The notes beneath the pieces were generated by a model. That model was not told the origin of the DNA, did no database searches, and worked only from the letters and a program-made list of their open reading frames with translations. A stretch of DNA of 64,000 nucleotides from NCBI GenBank assembly GCA_016292135.1, contig JAEFAZ010000003.1, positions 62,001 through 126,000 of the forward strand, written 5' to 3'. The position numbers were made by a program, and so were the translations under genes. Shown piece by piece: positions 34,201 through 42,019 of the stretch. Every line of letters starts with the position of its first letter. Position 1 is the first letter of the stretch. This DNA comes from Saccharofermentans sp. (GTDB taxonomy: Bacteria > Bacillota > Clostridia > Saccharofermentanales > Saccharofermentanaceae).

Positions 34201-34947
34201 GACAAAGGCCTCGATATCGGCGTCAAGAAGATCTACGAATGCCGCACCGTGAAGCGCCTCGCAGCATCAGCCGCAGAAAGCGTTCCCGCAGCATCAACAT
34301 CAGAGACAGATTACTCCGCTTTCCCCATGCAAAGACAGAACAGGGACTTAAGGTTCTTCCGCAGATACAAGGGCTTCTCCGTAAGGCACTACAGACTCCG
34401 CGCAACGTTTGAGACGGACATCGACTTCAGCGGAAGATACATAATCTGTCCCGACCACGAGACCATGCTCGACCCCTTGTGGGTGTGGGCATCCATAGAA
34501 GATAAGACAGACATCAATGAATGCGCCGTAATAGGTGCTGCAGAGTTCCTCGACAGGAAGATATCGTCCTTCATATTCAGGGTCATCGGCGGCATCCCGG
34601 TCGACAGGACCGGCGACTTTACACCCGCTCTTAAGCGTGCCGAAGAAGTCATTAAGAACGAAAAGCATCTGCTCCTCATTCACCCCGAAGGAACACGTTC
34701 GAGGACCGGCGAACTCGGCGAGCTGAAGACCGGTGCTGCCCTCATCTCGATCTCAACGGGAGTCCCCATAATCCCCGTATCCCTTCACGGCGCAGGAAAG
34801 ATCTTCCCCGTCGGAAACAAGATGCCAAAACTTACGGGCGACCTTAACATCAGGTTCGGAACACCGATCGATCCCGCCGGCAGGACCTGTGATGAGATAA
34901 CAGATGAGATAAAGAATCAGTTGACCGGGCTCCGTAAAAAATCGTAA
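31237..34947 (+). CDS. NRPS-like enzyme: condensation-adenylation-carrier-PlsC
   Basis: A 1236-residue multidomain enzyme. Residues about 1-430 form a condensation-type domain with HLIAD (His128, Asp132), where the usual second histidine is Ser. Residues about 455-930 form an adenylation domain with A3 FTSGSTGNPK, A5 NIYGPAETT, A7/A8 YKTGDLG and GRRDGQIKLRG, and A10 ASGKIDRK. A carrier domain follows with FFELGGDSF (serine near 975). The last 190 residues are a PlsC/LPLAT acyltransferase: PDHETMLD (HX4D) and HPEGTRSR. A likely role is loading an amino acid and transferring it, or an acyl chain, to a lipid-like acceptor. Substrate-pocket residues read roughly D-I-T-Q-I-G-I-V-W by eye, which I cannot assign. 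No thioesterase domain is present. No phosphopantetheinyl transferase lies in the window. There is no obvious ribosome binding site, which fits coupling to the upstream gene. Confidence 0.9.
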   Translation: MAHLTPAQKSVLDLAEFYKDTGITTLCGAVIFDEVLDRDIVSEAVRHILSKHENFNLRFSTADGRTVQEVAVDDAFDISHLSFSSIEELRGYCSRDARIPFSCDGSKMYRMVTFDLPSKSGIMLSASHLIADAWTYSLIVKDFYDTYKAIEKGGDLPPAAGRYSDYILRSDKYLASDSYIKDKEFWAEEYKNGISPSSLGRTVNETGTDSARYITDISEELSQAAVRFASDNNSSIAVLFETAILIYLDRINGGDGPVTIGVPISGRGSSEEKRTAGMIVSTIPLTVDVGDGPDILSLCRKVSCKHREIFRHRRLPYEDIIRSARQNSKGADRLYNVIVSCQNSRTLVPSVTEWFTSGHSEVPLAIHIDDRDSKGNYKITIDYQTAVFSSAEASLIAERLKYIISQMVSSEDISVKDISILPPAEYDMAVNKFNDTYADYRKGSCVQEEFSRKAGSDPDRIAVSFRSKDYTFTDIDVMSDSLAAALIAKGAGPGLVVPIIARRSHLVITAMLAVLKTGAAYMPVSPDYPLSRINYMLDAVKTSVVLTSGYVFEGDDVIDLDSFDYSPVPKPAPVRNGPGDLCYVVFTSGSTGNPKAVGITHGNVLNYCAANEFNVAGGIIKDTDRKIVSVTNIVFDIFVTESILALLNGIRIIMADDDDVFSGKSLAKLISRSGADIIQTTPTKMRSYLLDREFASCLKGISTIILGGEEFPESLEGILAANTKASVYNIYGPAETTVWSSFASVGSSEISIGKPVANTNIYILGDDLTPCPVGITGEIHISGDGVGMGYINNPALTSERFIEDSLKGGSAMYKTGDLGYFLPDGRIRFCGRRDGQIKLRGLRIETGEIECAMSDIPGVDLAAVVLRKDSSGNPYLIGFYTASTPVLEQDIRTILLGRLPSYMVPNRLIPLERIPLTASGKIDRKSLPEVTVIASPQEGYTAPASDNEKLLCSLYAKVLKRAQVGTEDDFFELGGDSFAAMELVALASDKGLDIGVKKIYECRTVKRLAASAAESVPAASTSETDYSAFPMQRQNRDLRFFRRYKGFSVRHYRLRATFETDIDFSGRYIICPDHETMLDPLWVWASIEDKTDINECAVIGAAEFLDRKISSFIFRVIGGIPVDRTGDFTPALKRAEEVIKNEKHLLLIHPEGTRSRTGELGELKTGAALISISTGVPIIPVSLHGAGKIFPVGNKMPKLTGDLNIRFGTPIDPAGRTCDEITDEIKNQLTGLRKKS

Positions 34948-34960
34948 GAAAACCCCCAAA

Positions 34961-35066
34961 TCGCAACCCTTGCGAGCAAGTTGCTATATGTTATATCTTC
35001 GCTTCGCTTCGATATAACATAAAGTCGCAACCCTTGCGAGCAAGTTGCTCGGAAATATGTTATAAT
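34961..35066 (+). promoter_or_regulatory. Duplicated leader and hairpin upstream of tRNA-Pro
   Basis: A 25-bp sequence beginning TCGCAACCCTTGCGAGCAAG occurs at 34961-34985 and 35025-35049. Each copy is followed by ATATGTTATA; only the second continues as a consensus TATAAT (35061-35066), 14 bases before the tRNA. Between the copies is a perfect 10-bp hairpin, ATGTTATATC (34988-34997) with its complement (35011-35020). Confidence 0.65.
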
Positions 35067-35080
35067 CACGTTCGCGACTC

Positions 35081-35156
35081 CGAGGTGTAGCGCAGTTGGT
35101 AGCGTACGTGCTTTGGGAGCATGGGGTCGCAGGTTCGAATCCTGTCACCTCGACCA
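35081..35156 (+). tRNA. tRNA-Pro (anticodon UGG)
   Basis: A 76-base tRNA with encoded CCA end. The acceptor stem CGAGGTG pairs with CACCTCG, the anticodon stem is CGTGC/GCATG, the loop is TTTGGGA with anticodon TGG (35114-35116), and the T-arm has GGTTCGAATCC. The phage region begins about 100 bases downstream, so the tRNA 3' end is a candidate integration site. Confidence 0.96.
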
Positions 35157-35177
35157 TCGATTCAATAATGAAAACGA

Positions 35178-35214
35178 CCGCAAACGCCTTGATTTTAAAG
35201 GGTTTGCGGCTTTT
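35178..35214 (+). terminator. Terminator after tRNA-Pro
   Basis: CCGCAAAC (35178-35185) pairs with GTTTGCGG (35202-35209), followed by CTTTTC on the plus strand. Confidence 0.75.
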
Positions 35215-35283
35215 CATTATATGTTTCATTACTATATGATAATGAAAAAATCAATCAGAATTTACTTCCAAATTTACTTCCAA

Positions 35284-35320
35284 TAAAAAGGTCCCCGTTC
35301 GGCGAGGCTCGAACGGGGGT
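35284..35320 (-). terminator. Terminator at the end of the phage late operon
   Basis: On the minus strand CCCCGTTCG pairs with CGAACGGGG (35293-35301 and 35310-35318), followed by ACC and a five-base T-run (35289-35285). It closes the phage transcript after the endolysin gene. Confidence 0.85.
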
Positions 35321-35390
35321 CCTAGGGGGGGATATTTTATGGATATTTTCGAAAGAAGGATTATCGGGTAGATCGAATGCCTCGCAGATA

Positions 35391-36176
35391 TCATTTTAGA
35401 TATTGGTTGAAGCAGAATCCCTGATAACAGGTATTCCCGTCTGTATACTGAACACAGTACCAAGATCCAATACGGGATCCCAGTCCCGCTACCGTCTTTC
35501 CCTTCTTAATGGTCTTCAGGACGTTATACTTTGTCCCGGGACCATCTCTTAAGTTCAAATTATCCTTATCAGTTACAACAGTATATTTCTTGTCGATACC
35601 TGGGTCTTTCGATGCCTTCGAAAGCATAGCGGCTTTGATAGTCTTAACCGCCTGAGTCGGTGTTGAAGGGGCTGGAGCTGCTGTCTGCTTCTCTTCAGTA
35701 AAGAAGGGTGATTGTGCCCAATATGGCCACGCCTTAGCATTGAACTTTGTCTTGACCACACCGTATGCATGTCCTTTCGCCTCGATCACATAACCATCAA
35801 CATATACACCAACATGTGTCTTCTTGGAATCAGAGCCCTTGAAGACAAGCCTGCCGTTCATCTTGTCAAAGGATGCAATCTTACCCTTCTTTGTTGCCTT
35901 GTTATAGAGTCCGTTAGCCCCCAGATCCTGTGATGCGTTGTACTTCGGCACAGATGTAGGAGTATCTGACCACAAAGCCCCGTTATGGAGCCCCACGCAG
36001 TCATATACTCGTTGGCCATACTGTGAAGAGAAGTCTTTAGCCGTGTAATACTTCGGGTACTGTTTCTTCTTTTCATCATAGAGCTTCTTAGAAGAAGTCT
36101 GACCAAATGTTCCAAACCAGTACGGTTTTCCTACCTGGGCCTTGGCGTATTCAACCAGATATGCATTTGATTTCAT
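35391..36176 (-). CDS. Phage endolysin: NlpC/P60-type peptidase with SH3b domain
   Basis: A 261-residue cell wall hydrolase that ends the lytic cycle. The N-terminal domain (about 1-155) is an NlpC/P60- or CHAP-like cysteine peptidase: the cysteine lies in VYDCVGLHNG, and the histidine in KTHVGVYV precedes a strand with VIEAKGHAYGV. A proline/alanine linker (about 160-180) leads to a C-terminal SH3b wall-binding domain (about 195-261) with NLNLRDGPGTKYNV. No signal peptide is present, as expected for release by the holin encoded nearby. It is the last gene of the late operon. Confidence 0.88.
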   Translation of the reverse strand: MKSNAYLVEYAKAQVGKPYWFGTFGQTSSKKLYDEKKKQYPKYYTAKDFSSQYGQRVYDCVGLHNGALWSDTPTSVPKYNASQDLGANGLYNKATKKGKIASFDKMNGRLVFKGSDSKKTHVGVYVDGYVIEAKGHAYGVVKTKFNAKAWPYWAQSPFFTEEKQTAAPAPSTPTQAVKTIKAAMLSKASKDPGIDKKYTVVTDKDNLNLRDGPGTKYNVLKTIKKGKTVAGLGSRIGSWYCVQYTDGNTCYQGFCFNQYLK

Positions 36177-36194
36177 CGTTATTATCTCCCTTCT

Positions 36195-37772
36195 TTATTT
36201 GATCTTTATTGCCCTATACCTGACAGAGATTTCAAGTGATGCATTTGAATCTGTATGATATGCTGTGAAATATACAGGTGTTGAAGCGCTCAGATTTAAA
36301 ATGGTCCCAACATGCAAAATTGTAGAAACATTACTGGCAGTAACAGGAGGACATCTTGCCGAATTAACAACACCGCCTAAATTTTGTGATGTTGTCGATA
36401 TTCCGCATGCTCTATAACCACCACTTGATGATGCAAAGATAAATCCAGCTTCAATCAACCAAACCCCTGCAGCAAAAGTTTCAGAAGCAATATTTGTCGG
36501 AGTCGAACCCGAACTCACCTGCTTTGAGGCAGGCTCTTTATTCTCGTAATTCGTGGGAACAGTATTAGTAGCCGCTATAGTTACAGTTCCACTGCTGTTC
36601 GAAAGAGAAACGTTGCTTCCCGCCTTTAAATTCAAAGCTGTAGTATTATTCCCCAAAACCTGCGTTCCGTTAACTTGAATTGGTCTATGGGTATTCGTAT
36701 CGGTCGCTGCTATTGTAACCGTTCCACTGCTATTCGAAAGTGAAACGTTGGAACCAGCCTTTAGGTTTAGAGCAGTATCATTATTTCCCAACACCTGTGA
36801 ATCATTTACCTGTATAGGTCTGTGCGAATTGACCAGGGGGCCGCTTAATCCGTTGCTGTTATCTACAGAAACCAATGACTTTCTGGAACCTGATGAATTA
36901 TATACAAATATTTCTTTGTTAGTTCCGCTTCCGTTTGTCGAAAAACCTATTACACCGGAATTAGAAGCAGATGGTTTGACTCCAATAACAGCATTATTAG
37001 TTCCATTACCGACAACCGTTAAATCACCATCACCACTTGATTTTGCTTGAATTTTTATAGATCCGCTTGCAACTCCATCAACACGATCAAGTTTATCTCC
37101 CGTTATATATCCGCTATCGTTAATCAGATCTGATACTTTAGTGGGAATGCTTGGTTTATTCTTTATAAAATCATCAGATGTATTATTACTCTGATCCCAA
37201 TCAGGCTGAACGTTGACTTCGGCTCCTGCAGCTATTCCTGCAAGTTTCGTCTTCTCGGTGGTTGTATAGTCTTCTGTAGACAACCCTTTTCCAGTTACCT
37301 TGTCGACCTTAAGTTCAAGTAAGGAGTCCACTTGTGCTTTTGTGTAATAATTTGAGAGATCAATAGAAGTATCACCTATTAATTCCCAACCGGTGCTCGT
37401 TCCTGTAATATTGATGTATTCATCGTATATATTATCCGTTTGAGCAGTTGTCTTCGGAAGAAGGTATATAGTTGATGTTGAAATATTCTGTGTCGGCAGA
37501 ATCTGGACAACCAATATATTTATCGTTGATACTGCGCTGATCAAAGCATTAACTTCCGCTTGGGTGTATGTATCTGTCTTCAGATAGTAATTGGAAAGAT
37601 TGTTAACAGTATTAGTGATAAATCCTGCATCATTTTGAAGATCTGAAACCTTGACAGGAATAGAAGAAGCAAGAGCGGCTATATCAGCTCTTGCTTGTGC
37701 ATCTCCAACTTCATATAATTCCTCTTTGGGGGTATTATAGTACTCTGTCATCAGCCCGTCATAGTTAGGCAT
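36195..37772 (-). CDS. Phage tail fibre protein with internal duplication
   Basis: A 525-residue tail fibre or receptor-binding candidate. The N-terminal part has repeats such as KVSDLQNDAGFIT and KVSDLINDSGYIT, typical of tail fibre shafts. Then come two tandem copies of a 44-residue module (HRPIQVN...LNLKAGSNVSLSNSSG) encoded by nearly the same DNA around 36570-36830. The C-terminal 110 residues form a distinct, probably receptor-binding, head. I start at the ATG after AAGGTG; it overlaps the holin gene by eight bases. Confidence 0.8.
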   Translation of the reverse strand: MPNYDGLMTEYYNTPKEELYEVGDAQARADIAALASSIPVKVSDLQNDAGFITNTVNNLSNYYLKTDTYTQAEVNALISAVSTINILVVQILPTQNISTSTIYLLPKTTAQTDNIYDEYINITGTSTGWELIGDTSIDLSNYYTKAQVDSLLELKVDKVTGKGLSTEDYTTTEKTKLAGIAAGAEVNVQPDWDQSNNTSDDFIKNKPSIPTKVSDLINDSGYITGDKLDRVDGVASGSIKIQAKSSGDGDLTVVGNGTNNAVIGVKPSASNSGVIGFSTNGSGTNKEIFVYNSSGSRKSLVSVDNSNGLSGPLVNSHRPIQVNDSQVLGNNDTALNLKAGSNVSLSNSSGTVTIAATDTNTHRPIQVNGTQVLGNNTTALNLKAGSNVSLSNSSGTVTIAATNTVPTNYENKEPASKQVSSGSTPTNIASETFAAGVWLIEAGFIFASSSGGYRACGISTTSQNLGGVVNSARCPPVTASNVSTILHVGTILNLSASTPVYFTAYHTDSNASLEISVRYRAIKIK

Positions 37773-37989
37773 CAGGATCACCTTCCTCAACAGACTTTAA
37801 ATTCTTCTGGTAATTTGATGCTAATATCGTAACGGCAACGCCAATAAAGGTATCAAGAGCCGCACATGTAGCAACGATCTGTTGGCCGTATGGAATGCCC
37901 CAAATATCGACTACAGCTGTCATAAATGTAACTGCAGGAGCAACTAACAATGCAACCTTTTTGATTATGTCATATGTCTTGTTATTCAT
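37765..37989 (-). CDS. Phage holin
   Basis: A 74-residue membrane protein with two hydrophobic segments (about 10-28 and 37-58, the latter containing ALDTFIGVAVTIL) and a charged C-terminus. Size and pattern match the small holins of Firmicutes phages that open the membrane for the endolysin. Its end overlaps the start of the tail fibre gene, and the endolysin gene follows the fibre gene. Confidence 0.8.
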   Translation of the reverse strand: MNNKTYDIIKKVALLVAPAVTFMTAVVDIWGIPYGQQIVATCAALDTFIGVAVTILASNYQKNLKSVEEGDPDA

Positions 37990-38237
37990 CCTTTCACCTC
38001 CTGATTTTTCTCAAGATCCTCTATCCTGTGGTTTGCGACCTTGATTTGTTCTTCAGTAAGATCAGCTCGGCCTTCAAGCTTATACACTCGATCAATCAGA
38101 CCATTATGCTTTTCAACTTCCTTTTTGAGCTCATCGATTTTGTAATTGGTAAGTTTATTTGCTGTAAAAACTGATACGACACCGCCCAAAGCAGTTCCGG
38201 CAAGAGAAAGAACTGCAACTAATATTTCACTTGTCAT
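37986..38237 (-). CDS. Small phage membrane/coiled-coil protein (XhlA-like)
   Basis: An 83-residue protein: one hydrophobic segment (about 4-28) followed by a long amphipathic helix with NYKIDELKKEVEKHNGLIDR and VANHRIEDLEKNQ. Such proteins accompany holins in Firmicutes phages and resemble XhlA- or DUF7365-type proteins, perhaps acting in lysis. The start codon of the holin overlaps its stop (ATGA). GGAAGGATA precedes the ATG. Confidence 0.72.
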   Translation of the reverse strand: MTSEILVAVLSLAGTALGGVVSVFTANKLTNYKIDELKKEVEKHNGLIDRVYKLEGRADLTEEQIKVANHRIEDLEKNQEVKG

Positions 38238-38249
38238 TATCCTTCCTCC

Positions 38250-39731
38250 TTAAGACTGACTTATTGTTATCGAGTACTCAACTTGCATGGTCTGAGCAGA
38301 TGTTTTTGTGATAACAGATGCCAGATTATAGACGCTGGCCGCATACATCTTGTTAAGGACTGCCGACGGATATGGACAATCAAAGTAATAAGATCCCGAC
38401 ATACCGGAAAGCCAAAGTAACGGTTTGAACTTATCGGCACCAACAATATTCATCATCACATCCCTGCTGTTCCATCCATTCAATGCCGGTGCGTCTTTCA
38501 AACACTGATATACCGTATTGTTGTTTATGAGATGACCATTCGCCATCAGTATGCGGTTATGCCCTAAATAAACCGACCATGCCCAAGCTCTATCCATTGT
38601 GACATTACCAGGATTTGAAATGTCCGTAGTAGTTCCGGTTGCAATATCTACCTTCAAATAGGTTGATAAATCGCCCTTATAAAGATATATATAATCCGCT
38701 ATACCATTATCGGAAGCAGGGTTTAAAGCAACATGTGCTGGTCTATAACCTGTGTTAACGTTCAGTGAGATCTGTGAAGAAAGAGTTAATGTTCGCGTTG
38801 TATTTGTTTTAGCTATCAGATCTATCTCGTTTAAATAAATCGTATTAGTAGGAGATGCTGTTATAATACCGATCGTAAGTTTCTTTGTACCAGAATTATA
38901 AAAGAAAAAATGCCTCACATTATTGATATTAGTAGCGGTGCCTGCAGAGAGATTAACGTTAAATGATTCTGCATGATCATTTTGTCCTTCTCCAACAGGG
39001 CCAAGAAGATCTGCTTTTGTAAGGATTATCGGAACCACTGAAACAGAACAAATCATATCCGTTATCGAATAACAGATCATCGTGTTTTCATCAAGCATTT
39101 CAAAAGGTTGCTTTTGGTAATAGCTGCTTATGTTATCAACATATCTCTTGGTAATAACTTTTGAGTTAATTTCTGCCAACGGACTATATGTCGGGAATGT
39201 CAGATTCGCTTTCCCTGTTCCGCAATCTCCTGTATCTGCATGAGTCAAAGTTAGGGCTCTTATGGGACCATTCCCTTGAGATGCATCCCATGTCCATACA
39301 TGTTTCCAGCCGATTGCTTCTCCGCTACTGATAATCTCTTCAGAAAGATTTGAATTAGGGATACCTCGGGCAAGATCGTCAGCTGCACCACCGTGTTCCT
39401 GATCATATGTATTTTGTCCGGCATGTGCTGTCACTGAATTCGATGTTTCTGAAGGGAGAAATACATCATTGGTATCTGAAATCTCGCCACTCCATAAACA
39501 TACGCCACCCAAGAGTTTCTGGTATATGGGCAAAATTTTTGTGAAATCTATAGTTCCCGCAAGATTCTTTTCGAAAATGTTGGCAATAGCGGGAGTTATG
39601 GTATTATCTGCTTCTTCATGTCTGACAATCTTCCCAGATTTTGCATCCCGAAGAGTGAGTGCAACATGACCATGTATCTTTATGTCTCTTAATCCATTAA
39701 GAACCTGCTTTTTAACATTATCAGTATACAT
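38250..39731 (-). CDS. Phage structural protein, probably baseplate or fibre-related
   Basis: A 493-residue protein of unknown function between the baseplate protein genes and the lysis genes. The N-terminus has GHVALTLRDAKSGKIVRHEEADNTITPA, a beginning often seen in phage proteins that cap or decorate tails. The rest is beta-rich with many Asn and Thr residues, like receptor-binding proteins. No signal peptide or membrane segment is seen. Confidence 0.6.
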   Translation of the reverse strand: MYTDNVKKQVLNGLRDIKIHGHVALTLRDAKSGKIVRHEEADNTITPAIANIFEKNLAGTIDFTKILPIYQKLLGGVCLWSGEISDTNDVFLPSETSNSVTAHAGQNTYDQEHGGAADDLARGIPNSNLSEEIISSGEAIGWKHVWTWDASQGNGPIRALTLTHADTGDCGTGKANLTFPTYSPLAEINSKVITKRYVDNISSYYQKQPFEMLDENTMICYSITDMICSVSVVPIILTKADLLGPVGEGQNDHAESFNVNLSAGTATNINNVRHFFFYNSGTKKLTIGIITASPTNTIYLNEIDLIAKTNTTRTLTLSSQISLNVNTGYRPAHVALNPASDNGIADYIYLYKGDLSTYLKVDIATGTTTDISNPGNVTMDRAWAWSVYLGHNRILMANGHLINNNTVYQCLKDAPALNGWNSRDVMMNIVGADKFKPLLWLSGMSGSYYFDCPYPSAVLNKMYAASVYNLASVITKTSAQTMQVEYSITISQS

Positions 39732-39744
39732 TTTTATTCCTCCA

Positions 39745-40119
39745 TCATATAAGATCGACTATTTTTCGGGAATCCCATAATTGATTGTCCCAGGTACCGG
39801 TAACATTATTGGAATTACATTCGTATAACAAACCATCATGTATAACAACATCGCCGGAGTTATATATGATCGTGCTATCATAATTGTCAGCGATCAAATG
39901 TAACAACGAATTTATTGCAGCCGTTATAGTCTTTGAGGAAGTCTCAAGTTCTGAAGCATACTCAACCTTCGTCACAATTGTTACCCCCAGTGTGCTTACA
40001 GACTGAGCCTTGGTAATATATCCCGACTCCTGAGTCTCATCTACTTGTGAAGTCATTACCAGATCACTATTTGCTCCCTGTGTAGTTCTTTCCATTTCCG
40101 ACGTTCTCAAATTGCTCAT
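39745..40119 (-). CDS. Phage protein with carbohydrate-binding-like end
   Basis: A 124-residue protein. The first 80 residues are polar and helical. The last 35 (IYNSGDVVIHDGLLYECNSN, then GTWDNQLWD) resemble the short chitin-binding CBM5/12 fold, in which aromatic residues line a sugar site. This suggests a tail accessory that touches the host glycan, by inference. The start overlaps the stop of the upstream baseplate gene by four bases. Confidence 0.6.
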   Translation of the reverse strand: MSNLRTSEMERTTQGANSDLVMTSQVDETQESGYITKAQSVSTLGVTIVTKVEYASELETSSKTITAAINSLLHLIADNYDSTIIYNSGDVVIHDGLLYECNSNNVTGTWDNQLWDSRKIVDLI

Positions 40120-42005
40120 TCTTCGTCACTTCCTTCCGTGATAATATTGTTCGATCCTGTTTCATCACATATACCATCTATTCCGTTCTCGGTCACCACA
40201 TTCATTAACATTCGTTCCATAATGATCATTGCAAAATCCTGTATTCTTCCCTTCAGAGGAATTCCTTTGAATCTTTCAATCTGAACTGCGTCTGATATCT
40301 GAAGCGATCTTGGAACATCTGTATTAACTGTGACTGAATCAGATAATTCTTCAGGATCGATGGATCCAATATCCAATAACTCATATTCATCTCTTGCTGG
40401 AATGACACCATCCCAGACATCATCACCGAGCATACCCTGCGCCCATACCAAAATATGAGCATCTCCAGCATCGATTATTTCAGCCCCATTCAACCCAGTC
40501 GCAGTAACCTTCAGAACGTAGGTACCAGCAATAACACTTGGCAGATGATAATGAAAATTCACAGTATGCGCGTTATTGTTGCTCGTTCTATTTCTCTCTG
40601 TATATACAAGTGTTGTACCCCGTAATTCAAAATCAGGAACTACTCCAATATCCTCCCACTCTTCCACCGGGTGGTATTCCGTAAGCAACTCACCATTCAA
40701 GTAGTAGTTTATTTGGATTCCTGCTTTTTGATCAGAATTAAAGGTTGTATGAATTTTCAACTCAACCCAGACTTCAACATCGGCTACTTCAGAAACTGCA
40801 AACCTAACCTGTCCGATATCCACCTCATTGCTTCTCGTAATGATTATTGCATTAGGGTTAATAAATGAAGCGAATTCGATCTTTCCGGTACTATCTTCCT
40901 CGTCAGACAACTTGCTCAATCTTTTGTCAGTAAGACTCTGCGTCTCACCAAGATATGGATTTTTCCCAACCGCTACAATCTGATGCTCGCCTCTCCATTT
41001 CCACTTGTTCTTCTGAACCGGGATCAGAGTCGAGTTCATAGCTGCACTTCCGGTAGCCTGGATCAAGTCACCAAGACCGATAGCAGGATCCCCATACCAG
41101 CTGATATCAGATGGGGTATATCGCAGAGGGCTGATAGCATCAAGTATCTCCTGCAGGACATCCTCTGCCCATTCCTGTGTGTTCTTTTGAATAAAGTCAT
41201 TCGCATCAAGTGCCAGATCCTGGCCACTGTCATTACCTACAGATATCAGGTCCTGTCTTCTTAAACAGCTGGCAGATGAATATACTACCTCGTAATCTGA
41301 TATGCTTTCTCTTGTTCTTGCATCTGCAGGAATGGTCAATGTAACATCCGTGGCAAAACTCTGAATGAAGATCTTACCTTCTCTGTCGAGTATCGCATTA
41401 CCGGCAAGACATGCAGCCATATCACCCAGAATATCTCGCCATGTCGTGGAACGATATTTATCACGCAGTTTGAATCCAACCTTAGTTCCGTTCGGAAGTG
41501 CACGGATCTGAGCCCTGGTTTGGGACAACGTCATACCGTTATTTACAGCTATAACTCCCAAAATATCATAAGCTTCTCCCGACAGTTCAATTCCGCCAGG
41601 ATACTTCTTATCGAGCTTATCCATCTCGTCCAGGGCTGTGATCTTCAGAATGTCATTAGATGTCCTGATACATTCTTTGACCTTAAACACACCAAGAGGT
41701 ACATCTTCCCACGGTTCAGGATTATCTGACAGTTTTACACCATGACTCAGAGTGATGGTCGCACCGTATATCTTGTATCTGTCGATGGTTAAGTATAACC
41801 CTATATCGAGCTGCGCCTGATATGCCTGGCCAAGTTTTAGTTCAGTATCATTAACACACTGGTTTGAGATTACCGGTGCTTCAGCCACTAATTCATTATC
41901 GATGGATACAGTAGTCCCGTTCTTAAGCCTGAGTGTTCCCGTAATCCGGGTCTCTCTTTGATCATCGAATATCGTATCCAGGTAAGCATTTGATACGGGA
42001 TACAT
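40116..42005 (-). CDS. Phage tail/baseplate protein
   Basis: A 629-residue structural protein encoded directly after the DUF6711-like protein gene. The N-terminal 350 residues (SNAYLDTIFDDQRETRITG, LGVFKVKECIRTSNDILKI, SYRST-type motifs) follow the pattern of tail-associated baseplate hub proteins of Firmicutes siphoviruses. The C-terminal third is beta-rich and may mediate host contact. GGAGG precedes the ATG. Confidence 0.72.
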   Translation of the reverse strand: MYPVSNAYLDTIFDDQRETRITGTLRLKNGTTVSIDNELVAEAPVISNQCVNDTELKLGQAYQAQLDIGLYLTIDRYKIYGATITLSHGVKLSDNPEPWEDVPLGVFKVKECIRTSNDILKITALDEMDKLDKKYPGGIELSGEAYDILGVIAVNNGMTLSQTRAQIRALPNGTKVGFKLRDKYRSTTWRDILGDMAACLAGNAILDREGKIFIQSFATDVTLTIPADARTRESISDYEVVYSSASCLRRQDLISVGNDSGQDLALDANDFIQKNTQEWAEDVLQEILDAISPLRYTPSDISWYGDPAIGLGDLIQATGSAAMNSTLIPVQKNKWKWRGEHQIVAVGKNPYLGETQSLTDKRLSKLSDEEDSTGKIEFASFINPNAIIITRSNEVDIGQVRFAVSEVADVEVWVELKIHTTFNSDQKAGIQINYYLNGELLTEYHPVEEWEDIGVVPDFELRGTTLVYTERNRTSNNNAHTVNFHYHLPSVIAGTYVLKVTATGLNGAEIIDAGDAHILVWAQGMLGDDVWDGVIPARDEYELLDIGSIDPEELSDSVTVNTDVPRSLQISDAVQIERFKGIPLKGRIQDFAMIIMERMLMNVVTENGIDGICDETGSNNIITEGSDEE

Positions 42006-42019
42006 ACTGTTACCTCCAA

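Noticed and set aside
34984..35229. 81-codon minus-strand frame across the tRNA
   Set aside because: It is the antisense of tRNA-Pro; the protein text is the well-known spurious product of a reversed T-arm and anticodon region.
35251..35463. 70-codon frame after the endolysin gene
   Set aside because: It runs through the terminator and overlaps the endolysin end in another frame.
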